From: Aphis gossypii
Taxonomy: Eukaryota; Arthropoda; Insecta; Hemiptera; Aphididae
Direction of reading: 5' to 3'
Assembly: GCF_020184175.1 (NCBI RefSeq)
Contig: NC_065532.1
Span: 20,584,001-20,648,000, forward strand
Length of the DNA: 64,000 nt
Shown: positions 1 to 11,616 of the stretch, one piece after another
Layout of the letters: every line of letters begins with the position of its first letter
Position numbering within the stretch: position 1 is the first letter of the stretch
The notes under the pieces: model-generated
What the model saw: the letters and a program-made list of their open reading frames with translations, nothing else
Told to the model about the DNA's origin: nothing
The model's database searches: none
Made by a program: the position numbers and the translations under genes

Positions 1-852
1 AACCGCATCTCGATCGCTTATCTTACACCTATCAAGAGCTGCAGCCATTTTATCAGTTATAAAATTAGTTTTACCTCTTAATTGAAATAAATTTGGTTGT
101 TCTATAACCTCTTCCTCTGATATTGTGTTAAAATTGTGTTCTTCTATTTCATCAGAATCACTACTTGCAGATGAAAAAACGAGAGTCTCACTATTAACAA
201 CTCGTTCTGAAATAATTACAAAAAATTATTTATATTTATAATATTGTAAATATTGTAAATATTAAAACCATTATTCACAAATAATCTAGGTACCTGAAAT
301 TTCCATGTCTTCATATACTCTTTTTTTTCTTTCCAACTTATTTTTCAATTTTTTTTCAATGCTTTCTTCAAGTTTTTGATTTTTCCTATCTATTCCCAAC
401 AAACAACCGGGTCTTCCTTTAGTCCTTTGAGAAATTAAAAATTGTTTATCACTTTCTATTTTCATTATGTCTAAGGCACGAGCATGAGCGATATCAAAAA
501 TATCATTAAACTTATTAACGAAAATTTCTTCATTTTTTCGATCTTTTGCTGATTTTCTAGTCGAATGTTTTTGTAAATTTCTCCACTCGTTATATAATGA
601 CTCAACTTTTTTCAACAAGTGATAGTCTTCTCTATGGGGAATACGTGCTTTTTCCCAAAATATAATGACTTCGCGGATCACTAATTTAGCACTGTCGCGT
701 AAATTTAAATTTACTTTACGCATGTTAAAAAAGAGAACACTTAACACCTGTTTTATTGAAGGTAACTTACTACCTATAATTTGATTCGAAATATGTCCAA
801 CTAAAAATATTTTATTGGAATCACGAAGATTTATTTTTGATGACGACGCCAT
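1..852 (-). CDS. Uncharacterised multi-copy arthropod gene, partial (runs off left edge)
   Basis: The ATG is at 852-850 (protein begins MASSSKINL). Exon 1 runs 852-294 and ends at a CAG|GTACCT donor; an acceptor at about 208 opens exon 2 (206 to the window edge) in phase. The first ~185 residues are basic and charged. One segment, around KLPSIKQVLSVLFF and VIIFWEKARIP, resembles hypothetical proteins that I recall as multi-copy in aphids and some other invertebrates. Exon 2 is acidic (EEEV, SDSDEIEE) and then reads FITDKMAAALDRCKISDRD, a segment recurrent in the same family. No enzyme motif, signal peptide or membrane segment is visible. The function is unknown; the family's spread may reflect mobile elements, but no terminal repeats are seen here. 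The open frame extends upstream of 852 to 987, but the later ATG fits the family start better. Confidence 0.6.
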
Positions 853-2107
853 AATAATAAATTTTAAAAAATAAGAATTTAAACGAACGGTATTTATAAA
901 ATATGAGTAATAATTTCTTATGCAAAAAATTAAAATTGTGTTTAATACATAGGTATGATGACAATTAATAACAATGGTTTGTGTCAAACTGCCAAATATT
1001 TGATAGCCTTGCCTCTACTGTCACAATATAATATCATTATCGATAAAATTATCTAATCTTAAATGTAAAATATCTGCCATTTGCCGATTCCAATATAATA
1101 CTCTAACGTTTCGTTTGCCGTTTACCTATACTTAAATAACTATTAGATATAAAGTCGATTAGGTATAAATTTATATTATCTACATTTTACTCGTACGCAT
1201 TGTATTATTCTCTTAAAAACGTGATTATAAATTACACTACCTATTGTGATCTTATAATTATCGATAGATCAATAATTGTATATACTTTTATTTTAACTTA
1301 CCTGTGACAATAGAACATTAACTCCAATACAATTTACACTTATTAACTTTTTTTCGGAGATAAAATTTTTGATCATTTTTATACAAGATATTTTGTTTTA
1401 TCACCAACCGTTATTCTAATAAATGTAAAAAAGCTTATAAAAATAATTTTTTTAAATAAATTAAAAATTTTGTATTTTATCATTTTTCTCGGAAAACAAT
1501 ATTTATAACAAATTGTATAAATATGTTTATTATTAAAAATATAAATATCTATAATTTAAGTCATATATATTTTATCGATAAGTGCAATATTTATCTGATA
1601 AAACTCAAAAAACGACAAAAAACCCTATTTTGCATTTTTTAGCCCCCTTGGGGCACGCGAAGGGGGTGAACAACCATGATCAAATTTAACAAAAATTACT
1701 TTTTTATAGTAATGAACAAAATGAGGGGGTGAGAAATCAAAAATTCGCGAGTTCAAAAATAAGGGCCACCCTTAAGCACATATAGCTTGGTTTTTTCCCT
1801 GTATCTTTGGCTCGTCGGATAAATAGTAGATAATTTTATTATCAATTAAATAAAACCTTACGTTGCAACTCTCGTGTACTGCGTGTCTGCCAGCCCGTGT
1901 AGTGTGTAGTTCTGTCCAATGATCAGCAATGTTGTACGTTCGACACGAGGAAAGGATGGTTATTGTGTACAAGACGTATCTTCTTAATCTGACAAGATCA
2001 TTTTAACCTTTTCACTTCGCTGCTCGTACAAAGATTTTGTGCCCACCGATTGCCCGAAATAGCGTTTTAAATTGACATTGTACGCTCTATATTCTAGTGT
2101 GAACACT
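853..2107. other. Intergenic region between the divergent left-edge gene and the helicase
   Basis: This is AT-rich sequence with no supported exon. Around 1630-1770 there is a GC-richer block (GCCCCCTTGGGGC, then AAGGGCCACCCTT) that looks like a fragment of an interspersed repeat, but I cannot define its ends. The stretch 1860-2060 is relatively CpG-rich and lies just upstream of the helicase ATG, so it is the likely promoter and 5' UTR of that gene. The 66-residue frame on the minus strand here is treated as chance. Confidence 0.45.
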
Positions 2108-4793
2108 ATGTTTCTGCTGAAAAACATCTGGAGGGTGACCGGAAAAACCGATGTGCCCGAGCTGCCAAAAAATATTTGTTTTGAAAAAGATGTAACGCCA
2201 GAAAATGATTTTTGGGTAAGATCTGTCGTTGGACTCTCTATTTGTATATTACTCTTGTAATATATATCTCTACTAATATGTTGTGGTTTTATGTTTAGAT
2301 ATCATGTATATTAAACCCATCGTTAGATGTCAGATACGTAAATGGTAGAGTGACAAAAATATTGGACACTGACAAGTGTCTCATTGACGATAAATACCAC
2401 TATCAACCGAAAACCGAAAAAGAAATTCGAAACTTCCCATACATAGAGGTTAACAGTCCTGTCAGGATATCTCTTTATAGAGAAAAAAACTCTAAAAATG
2501 CAGAATGGAGGGTTGCAAGTTGTTTTCTATCCAGAGACGGTCCTCGTTATCAGCCCAATGTGTATGTTCTTTAACCGCATGTTTAAATAGTTAAATTACC
2601 AACGAAAATTGTTAATTATGCTAATAAACAATAATTAATATAATATCTTTAGAATCAGATCAAATGAGTCTGTTCGTGTTCTTCTTGATGATGTTGAACC
2701 AACTTCTCAAATTGATGATATTGATGATGTCAATATCAATGAAAATCAAATGACTATTGAAGTGTTAGGTGACATGCCAAAAGTAATTGGTTTTGAACAA
2801 GAAACTGTTATACAGGTATTAATATTTAATTTTTCTTTTGTAAACTAATTATTATATTATTATTTTACTTATATTTTAGTAAAAAATAATAATAATAAAG
2901 TTGATTTAAGATAAAATATTAAAATATATATTTCATTTTATATACTAGATATTATTTAGAAATAACAGTTTTGTCGAGGAGAAAATATTAAATGATTATC
3001 AAACCATGTTAGGAAACAAAGTACAATTGTCAATTGTTAATAAAAATAAGTTGCCTATAATAATTGGAGTGCAGTCAGAATATATTTTTGATATTACTCT
3101 CAAAGGAAAGTATGTTATAAGTCCATGTACCTACATATTTGTATTATAATATCCATTAACTAAAAATAATTTTAAACAAATTTGATGGTTGTTAATATTG
3201 TACTTGATTTTCTAGATACTAATAGTTTTTTTTTTCAAGGTATTTAGGAAAATCTTATGAAAGAGTTGAATTATTTTTAAAGATGTTACTTACAAAGTAG
3301 TCATAAGCATTGATGTTACTGATTCAAGATTAATTCTCCCAGGTAATTCAGGTAGTTATTCCAGGAAAGAAATTGATATGCAGTAAGTATTAATTTTTTT
3401 AAATAAAAAACAATCAATTTATCACCAGCTTGTAATTCATTATATTTTAACAATTACAGAAGGTTATTTGAATTACAAAATGATCCAATAGTTCCTGGTG
3501 TTCGAAGTGGCACTAAAACACAGTTTCCTGCAGTCCGTTTAAAACAATGGAATATTCCATCTCAGTTGTCAAAATGTTATTGGTCAGAAGATGGAAAATT
3601 AAATCAGTAATACAAATTTTATTTAGATTTATATTTTAAAATCACTGTATACTTTAATAATTTTGATCATTTAAAAAATACGTAAACTGGCTTCAAAAGT
3701 TTTCTTGTTAAATTTAGTTATAAGTACAGTTTATGTATACTTATTAACAAATATTACTTAACTACAAACTTCTAGGAGAGTAACAAATACTATGAAGTTT
3801 ACTAACAATACAGATCTGTATAAATAGAACTAATAGTAATCAGTAATCACTTAGTTAAATTATGAAGTATTTATGTAATCATTAACAAGTGAATGTAGTC
3901 AAACAACTCTAACATAGTTACAGATTATTGTCCTGTCTAGACAACTCCAATAATTTAAATATAATAAAACTGTTGTTTCAAATTAATTTAACATAATAGT
4001 GCTTACAAATTATTATTATTATTTTTTAATTAGAATACCATCTGAAATTAAAAGTAACATTCAAAAGTTTTATCCTGCTGCTTTTGAAGTTCTTACCTAC
4101 GAAAATTACAAAGCAAAGTATCATACTATTTTATTTATGGATGAAATAGAAGTAAGTATATTTACCAATTTGTTAAAAAGAGTAATTGATACTACAGTCT
4201 ACAACTATGTAAATACTATTTATAATCAATGGTAATATATTTAAATTAGAAAAAAAGAATGATTCATCAATTTATTTAAAACAATAAAATGAGAAATATC
4301 GTATTACTAATTAGTAATTACATATTTAATAATAGACTTGCTCTTTATATTTGACACTGTTATGAATCTATTGCTATTTTTAATCTGGGTTTCCCGTGAA
4401 ACTTAATTTAATATAAATATATAATGTATTTATTTCTCAACTTTTGTTTATTCAAGTTTTAATTATGCAAAAACTATATTTTTTAAATTATATCAATTTT
4501 TATCAATTTTAGATTACAGCAGCTCTTCAAAAATATGCACAAGAAAGAACACATTTTGAGACTGCTGGTGAATATTTAGTTCTAAAAATACCTAACCTTT
4601 CTAAGCAACGACCTTCTTTAATTGTTGGTGATCGAATAACAGTTACAGATCCACCAAACTGTACTAAAAGATTAGGTAAATATTTTTCTAAACAGACTTA
4701 TATCTATTGGTTTAATTTATATATTTTATGAACAACTATATTCTAATACTGAGTAATTTAACTATTAAAGTAATTTCTAAAATTAGGTAATTG

Positions 4794-4826
<33 letters not shown>

Positions 4827-7223
4827 ACTGTTTAATATTTATGAAGTTTTAGTTTTTGATTGAATATGAGTGATTGTATTGATTGTATTTTATTAGAAAT
4901 TTTACGTTAAAATGATTAATTTGTTACTAGGTGAGTGTGGTCGCTATGAAGGCATAATTCATAAGGTTTTAGCAGATGAAATATGGTTGAAGTTCGATCC
5001 TGTATTTCATAGTATATGTGGCCATTGGGATTATAGTGTGAATTTTTTCAATGCTAGAATGATGTATCGAAAACAACATGAAGTAATCGACGATGTGTGG
5101 AAAAAGAACAGATTAGGCGAATTATTCTTGTTTCCATACTGTGATTCCTTGGAATACCGGCCATCAAAATTAAAGATCCTAAACCATGATAAGATAGACA
5201 CAAATAACACCAATGAGGATAATTTTAAAAAAGATAGCAATACCCTGTTACCACAACCAAAGATAGTACAAAAAATCAGATGGTTTAATAGTAAATTGAA
5301 CTTTGAACAAAAAAGTGCTGTCATTAATATTCTGAAAGGTGAAGGAAGACCAATGCCATACATTATTTATGGACCCCCTGGGACTGGTAAAACAATAACA
5401 ATGACAGAAAGCATCATTCAAGTATATAAAGAATTCCCTAAAAGCAAGTTAGTATTTTAAAATACAAATATATTTTTGGGTCATCAGAACATTTTGGCTT
5501 TACTTATAATGCTTAACTAAAATTGTTATAATAGGTCTTTTGGAATACTGGTTGGTAAACTTTCTTATATTTAACTGTTTTTAGATTATTGATTTGTGCT
5601 CCAACCAATTCTGCTGTTGACATGTTACTGTCTAAACTTATAGATTCTGGTTTATTTGATACCACTATTATGAAACGTTTAGTTGGCCATAATCATTTTA
5701 TTGGTTCAGCTTATAACATGGATTATGATGAATATTGTGTTTTACCAGAACTTGAGAATTCGCAATGTAATGATGGCACAGAAATAGGTAACAGAAAATA
5801 ATAATTCTCTAATTCTGTATTTGATAATTTATGTTTTATGATGTTGTCTTATGTTATGTTAAGCCACTTTTATTATTTACATTAGGGATGTATTAACATT
5901 AATTACTCTGGAGATGAAATTTATCTATATTTTAAAAATAATTACTTTAATTTAAACACATACATTTTTTTTAGATTCTAGGTTAATTAGAAAACAAGAT
6001 ATTCTCAAGCTACGAATAGTTCTTTCCACTGAAAGTACAGCTGGATTGTTGTATATGATGGGTTTAAAGAGTGGAACCTTCACTCATATATTTATAGATG
6101 AAGCTGGACAATCAACAGAACCAGAAATATTATTTCCACTTTGTATGTGTCTTGTAATTAAGATTGTTTTTTAAAAATATTTTTATTATTGAAACTGATT
6201 TTATAGCATTTTTGGATCCATACCGAGATGGACAAGTTGTATTGGGTGGAGATCCCAAACAATTAGGACCTGTGGTCATGTCATTTTTAGCAAAAGATTG
6301 TGGCCTGGGACTGTCCATGTTATCTCGTTTTATCAACTACCCATCATACCTGAGAAATAATGATGTTTTTCCTGAGCACAATGGTTATAACCCAAAACTT
6401 ATTACACATTTAACTCATAATTATCGAGCTTTGCCAGAAATTGTATTGAATTACAATCATTTATTTTATCAATCATTATTAGTACCAACTGTGAGTAATA
6501 ATAACAAATTTGTAAGATATACCTAATAATATTTATGTAATGTTCTTACTTTATTTACTGCTTATTTAGATTTTGAATGATAACTCTCGGGAAAGAATAT
6601 TTTTAAACAATTTGAATGAAAACGCTCACTGGGAAATTGATTGTAAAGGACCCGTTATTGTGCATGGTGTAGTTGGTGAAGACAGCCAAGATCCCAATAG
6701 TCCTTCATGGTTTAATCCTCATGAAGCTTCTCAAGTCTTATTGTACTTCACTAGATTGATAAAGTCTGGTATATCTGCTAATGATATTGGAATTATTACC
6801 CCATACGCTTCTCAAGTAAATAATATCAATGTATAGTTTCATACAAACTCATATTTTAATTATTTTGTGTGTGTGATTAAGGTTTCCAAGATTAATGAGT
6901 TACTGAAAATGTATCATCCAGGTATAAAATTACCAAAAGTAGGCACAGTGGAAATGTTCCAAGGTCAAGAGAGAATGGTTATTATCATATCAATAGTTAG
7001 AAGCAAATCCATAGCTGGAAGTCAAAAAGATAATACATTTAATCTCGGTTTTCTTATTGCTAAAGAACGCACTAATGTTGCATTGTCTAGATCTAAGGCA
7101 TTGCTCATAATTATTGGAAATCCATCAACAATGCAAAAGAATTACTGTTGGAGATATGTACTGTCACAAGCAATTAAAAATGACAACTATATTGGGTGTA
7201 ATGTTACTGAATATTCAGACTAA
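2108..7223 (+). CDS. MOV10/Armitage-type SF1 RNA helicase, 14 exons, apparent frameshift in exon 5
   Basis: Exons: 2108-2215, 2299-2561, 2653-2815, 2949-3109, 3240-3382, 3460-3606, 4034-4151, 4513-4675, 4931-5447, 5585-5787, 5975-6142, 6207-6490, 6570-6815, 6882-7223; about 1,008 residues. The C-terminal half has the full superfamily 1 helicase core: Walker A GPPGTGKT (5371-5394), Ia ICAPTNSAVD, Walker B DEAGQ (6097-6111), III GGDPKQLGP, then TPYASQV, GTVEMFQGQER and RTNVALSRSK. Length and order fit MOV10 (~1,000 aa) or MOV10L1/Armitage, the RNA helicases of RNA silencing; Armitage acts in piRNA biogenesis. The N-terminal beta-rich part slightly favours Armitage, but I cannot separate the paralogs. 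All introns are GT-AG and in phase except exon 5, where five Ts at 3273-3277 leave the frame one base short and give TAG at 3298-3300. The nearest upstream ATG in frame is 2108; the frame before it is open but starts only with TTG. Confidence 0.85.
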
Positions 7224-7723
7224 ACATTAAAACATTCTCAATTTTTGCAATTTAAATTTTGTTGTAAAATGATTATTAGCTAATAAAAGATATTAATTAG
7301 CTAAATTTAAAAGTATTCCCATTATAAAAATGCATACCAAATGAGTTGACATTTTAATTTTAAATAATTAGTTTTTATAGTCGTTGATAATAATAATAAT
7401 AATAAAATGGAGTAATCAGATGAAAAAAAAAACAATTTTTATAGGAGATTACTTATAGTCTATGACATGGGCAAATATTTGGTAGAATAGTATATGCATT
7501 GAAAAATTATGAACCGAGTAGGAGCTAAGTTTTAAAATGTACTTTTTTTAAAATTTTTATATCTGGTCACCATATTATGCTATATTAGATACACCTAATA
7601 TTGATAAAATAAAAATTGTATTCTCGTGGTGTTATAGATTTTTTAATATTTTGTTCAGTTTTTTAATCAGCGATTAAAATATATAATTTTTTTTTTTTTT
7701 GAATAGGTATTTTTTAATTAAAT
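7224..7723. other. Helicase 3' flank
   Basis: This holds the likely 3' UTR of the helicase, with an AATAAA-type signal near 7281 (CTAATAAAAG). The rest is AT-rich with an (AAT)n run at 7388-7405. I see no coding sequence. Confidence 0.4.
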
Positions 7724-7731
7724 GTTATGAG
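7724..7731. repeat. Left target-site duplication of MITE A
   Basis: The 8-bp sequence GTTATGAG is repeated exactly at 8194-8201, on the far side of the inverted-repeat element. An 8-bp duplication is the hallmark of hAT-superfamily insertion. Confidence 0.85.
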
Positions 7732-8193
7732 TAGGGCTCGGAAGTTGATGACCTTAAAAATAATAAAAAATGACCGAAAAATTACAAATATTGGTTTTAA
7801 ATTAATAAAAATACATTATTTTTAAATATTTTACTATAAAATTCTATATAAATTTATCAAAGCTTCGAATTACTTAAAATATGACATAAAAATGATAAAA
7901 ATCTCATTAAAATAGGAAAATAAAAAATTACAAATATTTGTTTGTGGTAATTTCCAAGTTTTAAGTTATTGGCATAATGGTCGACAAGAAATGATAAGAA
8001 GTGAACTAGTGTGAAATAAGTAAAAATGTGGAAAAATGTCAAAAAATAACTTAAAAAGTAATAAACACCAGAAAATGCAAAATGAAAATTAGTCATTCAG
8101 ATTCACATGCTAATGAAACAGAATTATGGTTAGAAAAGCATTGTCTAAAAATTTCCAAAAAAAAGTACAAAATGCATCAACTTCCGAGCCCTA
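7732..8193. mobile_element. hAT-type MITE A (462 bp), complete
   Basis: The element begins TAGGGCTCGGAAGTTGATG and ends with the exact reverse complement of those 19 bases, so the terminal inverted repeats are perfect. It is flanked by identical 8-bp duplications GTTATGAG (7724-7731 and 8194-8201). The interior is AT-rich and encodes no transposase; the 79-residue minus-strand frame inside it (7857-8096) has low complexity and no motif. Perfect ends and duplications imply fairly recent insertion by a hAT-superfamily transposase supplied in trans. A matching 10-base terminus (CCGAGCCCTA) occurs at 37916-37925. Confidence 0.88.
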
Positions 8194-8201
8194 GTTATGA
8201 G

Positions 8202-9448
8202 GTATGTTTCACAGATGTGTATATAGATCTGTGGTATGTGTTAAAATATAAAAAATAAAAGACAATAATAAAAACAAGATATTGCTAATCAACGTGATAA
8301 TTTTAATAATGCACTCATTTTGATTTTAAGTTTGCTAATTTTAACTCCATGACATGTTCTTTAAGATATTTTGTTTAATTAAGTAGGGTATTGATTATCT
8401 CTGATTCCAAATAACTTAAAAATCTAATTTTTTGAACTGAATAAATACACAAATCAAAATTAAGTCACCAATCGACTTACAAAAACTGAGTATAGTTTGG
8501 AAATATAACAGGAAACTTTTTTGATTTTCACCTTTTAGTGGTGCACTTTAATAGTTAAATATTTTCTCTGCCTTAAACACTTAATTGATTAATCTATCTT
8601 CAAATAATTTTGGATCTACACAATTTTCCCTGCCACTTTAATTTACACCAATACTACTTATGGGCTTACATCTTTCTCATCTTTATTGATTTTCAGAAAC
8701 TTAAACACAATTGATAGAACTTAGAGTTTTTTGTATTAGGAATCTTGTTTTGTCTTAGTTGATATATTTACTGTATTGGTCTATCTAGATTGGTAGTAAT
8801 TTGTTAAGTTTAATGATGTTTTAACTAAACTTTATCTTTCTCTAGTATTTTTCAAGGGAGCCTTTTAAGATCTATTTTTTTTATTAAATAAATAATTGAA
8901 TAATTGATTACAAAGGCTAAAATCTTCTAATAACCAACTACATCAAATTCTTAAAAAAGAATTAGCTCCTCAATAGATTGCATTCTTCTTTAAAACAAAC
9001 TTAATATTTTTTGTTTTTGGTCAAGTATCTAGGACTACTCCTTAATATTATTATTTAATTGAACATCCTTGTGATTATTCACTCTTCCATAAATAACTTA
9101 AAATCTATCACTATAATCTTTACACCTAGAAGTTAAAATCAAATTTCATTTAAATTTTTTTAAAAGAATCTTTAGATGCATCAAATCACTTTTTATTGAT
9201 TTTCCAATATTAAAATAAAATCTTAATCACATGGATTACATGAAACTTAATCAGAAATATCACGTGGTATGGTCAAATAAAAAAAAATTAACTGACTTTT
9301 CAAAAAATAATAATTGTAAATATGTATGTACTTAATATATTAATTGTCAAATATATGAATGTAAAAGTAGTCAATAAATATAATAAATGTATAGTAAGTT
9401 AAAAAATAATAATAAATAATAATATTATTGAAAAAATAATAAGTAATG

Positions 9449-9481
<33 letters not shown>

Positions 9482-9858
9482 GTTTGAAACAGTTGATTCA
9501 TCGTTTAACCATCTTTTGGACTATTTGTGAAAACTCTAGTCCCGAGACTGACGGATAAATGAGGTTCTACTGTACATGCTTTCACTGGTAACCTAGTTCT
9601 AAAGCCTTTATTATCATTTATGTATAATTGCCAGTCATATTATAATTTATTTTTACCTATAATATTATGTAACTATTTTATACTTTATTGTAAAGTGTGA
9701 GTTGGTATTAACTCATCTCATAAATAAATAAGTAATTAATAAAGCTCATAAAACAATAGGTATTAAGACTTCTTAAATATCAATAATAACAGTTATAATA
9801 ATATAAAATATATATTATACATTTCTATTGAAAAATAATTTAAATATTGTAGATTAAA
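8202..9858. other. AT-rich intergenic region
   Basis: No supported coding exon. The stretch 8450-9250 is repetitive-looking and may be an old transposon, but no conserved protein signal could be read in any frame. A (TA)n microsatellite lies at 9448-9482. The last ~100 bases precede the acyl-CoA oxidase-like exon. Confidence 0.35.
9448..9482. repeat. (TA)n microsatellite
   Basis: About 35 bases of alternating TA interrupted once by TG, ending TATATATATGTTTG. Confidence 0.9.
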
Positions 9859-9987
9859 ATGAATACGTGCTGTGATATATTGAAGGACTTTGAATCTGGC
9901 CCACTAGATTTTTATAGAAAAAAAGCTACCATCAATTGGAAAAAAATGCGAGTTTTTATAGGAACTGAAGAGAGTTTACGATATAAG
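9859..9987 (+). pseudogene. Solitary first exon of a peroxisomal acyl-CoA oxidase
   Basis: The 43 codons read MNTCCDILKDFESGPLDFYR, then KKATINWKKMRVF, then GTEESLRYK, closed by a good AAG|GTATTT donor. The pattern SGPLD-Y-RK-A-NWK-M-F is the conserved N-terminus of acyl-CoA oxidases, the FAD enzymes that start peroxisomal beta-oxidation. The ATG is preceded by ATTGTAG, a plausible acceptor. I could not find the second or any later exon (FAD-binding core, catalytic Glu) in the following 6 kb, where the next recognisable items are a LINE tail, a THAP remnant and PSMG4. It is therefore probably a duplicated or stranded gene fragment. A gene with a very long intron spanning other genes is possible but less likely. 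Confidence 0.6.
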
Positions 9988-10950
9988 GTATTTAAGTTAA
10001 TAAGCTAATTAAAATATATTTTATAATGTAATAATATACAGTTAATACTCGTAGGTACCTTTATTCATATGGATACATACAGACTATATAAATATATATT
10101 ATTATGGGTAGATTATTATGTTATATAAGAACACAAGTTAGGGAAAACGAGCTATAGAAAAAACAAACAATACAATAATACATTAAACCTACATATAGTT
10201 CAGAAAAATATAAAATATGACAAAATGTAACGTGTATAAAATACCTAAATTATAACAGTATAGACAGTAGAATTTTCAAATAAATAATTGAACGTGTATA
10301 TATATTATAATTTACCTACCTATGTATTATAAATTAATAATATTGAAAACAATATGATTAAATAATACATAAGTATAATTAACAATTACTAAAATAGGAT
10401 ATTAACTATTAAGTATATAGCCATATAGGTGTACCTACCTATATGTGGTCACAATTATCGTTATTATCTGATACATTCAAGTGTAATTTTAATGTATAAA
10501 TGTCATGTGCTCATATCTCTAATGATGTATACCTGTACTATAGTATTGTAGTAAAATCGCCTGCCTATGGGCAGGTGAACCATAATAAAAATTCCGTTTT
10601 GTATTACGCAGTCTTAAGTTTTCCTATTTTTTATTCGGACTTAAAACGAAAAAATAAAGTAAAGACCTGAAAATTAAATAAATTAATATCGCGGTCATGC
10701 GAAAACTCAGTTACCAGTGGCGAATAGGTAATAGATATTAGATACCATGTATAATACATATATATATATATGTGTATATCTACAGCATACGTATTCATCT
10801 ATACGTATTCATGCAATCATAATATAAGTATGATTATAATATATATTATATAATATGTACTAAAACAAAGGCGGTCACTATATTGTGGTTGGAAGGAGTG
10901 AATATTACACAAGCGTCAAGCACGAGTATTTCATTCTTCTATAGAATATT
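9988..10950. other. AT-rich region after the acyl-CoA oxidase-like exon
   Basis: No further exon of the acyl-CoA oxidase is recognisable on either strand. There are runs of TAGGTACCTACCTATA-like sequence typical of aphid intergenic DNA, and short (TA)n at 10758-10773. Confidence 0.4.
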
Positions 10951-11160
10951 ATTCTATTTTATCATTTCGCAACATGGGCGGAGCTCCGCGTACGGTTGGC
11001 TCCGTTCCGCAATGTCGGATTCGCACGCGCACACCTGTTTCGTGTAATATATATTATTATATTTGCATATAGTATCGCGTAGTGTACGCAAATACAAATA
11101 TATACCTGCGTACCTACTACCGCTACCCCTTTTCGTGCGCACGCGGACGTAAACTGTGAG
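10951..11160. promoter_or_regulatory. CpG-rich island, possible unassigned promoter/first exon
   Basis: This stretch is conspicuously richer in G+C and CpG than its surroundings (for example GGGCGGAGCTCCGCGTACGG and CGCACGCGGACG). On the plus strand it ends in AAACTGTGAGTG, which resembles a splice donor (GTGAGT) at about 11155. It could be the promoter plus non-coding first exon of a transcript not otherwise recognised, or a fragment of a GC-richer mobile element. The frames through it show no known protein. Confidence 0.3.
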
Positions 11161-11379
11161 TGAATAATAATAAAATACGTCCTACTTATAATATAGTTGT
11201 TGGTTAGGTATATGATTGATTATAAATACAAATAGTTATATATAAGTAGGTATAATGTAGGTATACATAATATACCTATATAGAATAGAAATGATTATTG
11301 TTTGTATTACTTAGTCGTCAGAGAAACTCAGAAACGTTGACTGATTCTAGAATATAGCCATATAGATATATACCTTCAA

Positions 11380-11616
11380 GCAACTTTCATCCAAAGAAAT
11401 TCCAGGTAATCCTCCCAGACGCCTGAAAAGGAACTGGTGCAGGGACCTACTCTCTCCTTAAAAATTCGCTTTCCATTGGGTGTTACCACTGGGTGACTTC
11501 CCCCTCCTGTCAATCAAAATTCATCCAATTTACTTATTGTATAACTTGTAAATACAGATTGTAAATATATAAATTTTGTTCAATAAAAAAATAAAAACTC
11601 AAAAAAAAAAAAAAAA
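11380..11616 (+). mobile_element. 3' end of a non-LTR retrotransposon with poly(A)
   Basis: The plus strand carries the end of a reading frame (RRLKRNWCRDLLSP then stop, near 11418-11461) that resembles the C-terminus of aphid Jockey-like LINE ORF2 proteins. A ~150-bp 3' UTR, AATAAA at 11582-11587 and a 16-base poly(A) run at 11601-11616 follow. Only the 3' end is present, as expected of a 5'-truncated copy. Assignment to a clade is tentative. Confidence 0.55.

Noticed and set aside
1772..1972. 66-residue minus-strand frame upstream of the helicase
   Set aside because: It is not conserved-looking, has no splice context, and lies in the probable promoter region.
3298..3300. TAG as a programmed stop or readthrough site in the helicase
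   Set aside because: The downstream frame is shifted rather than resumed in frame, so readthrough would not rescue it; a missing base is simpler.
5031..5363. 110-residue minus-strand frame
   Set aside because: It is antisense to helicase exon 9 and has no recognisable domain.
10440..10490. Possible second acyl-CoA oxidase exon (MWSQLSLLSDTF-like text)
   Set aside because: There is no acceptor or donor in phase and only loose resemblance; it is likely chance.
10954..11142. 62-residue minus-strand frame in the CpG island
   Set aside because: Arg/Cys/Tyr-rich text produced by GC-rich sequence; no domain or start context.
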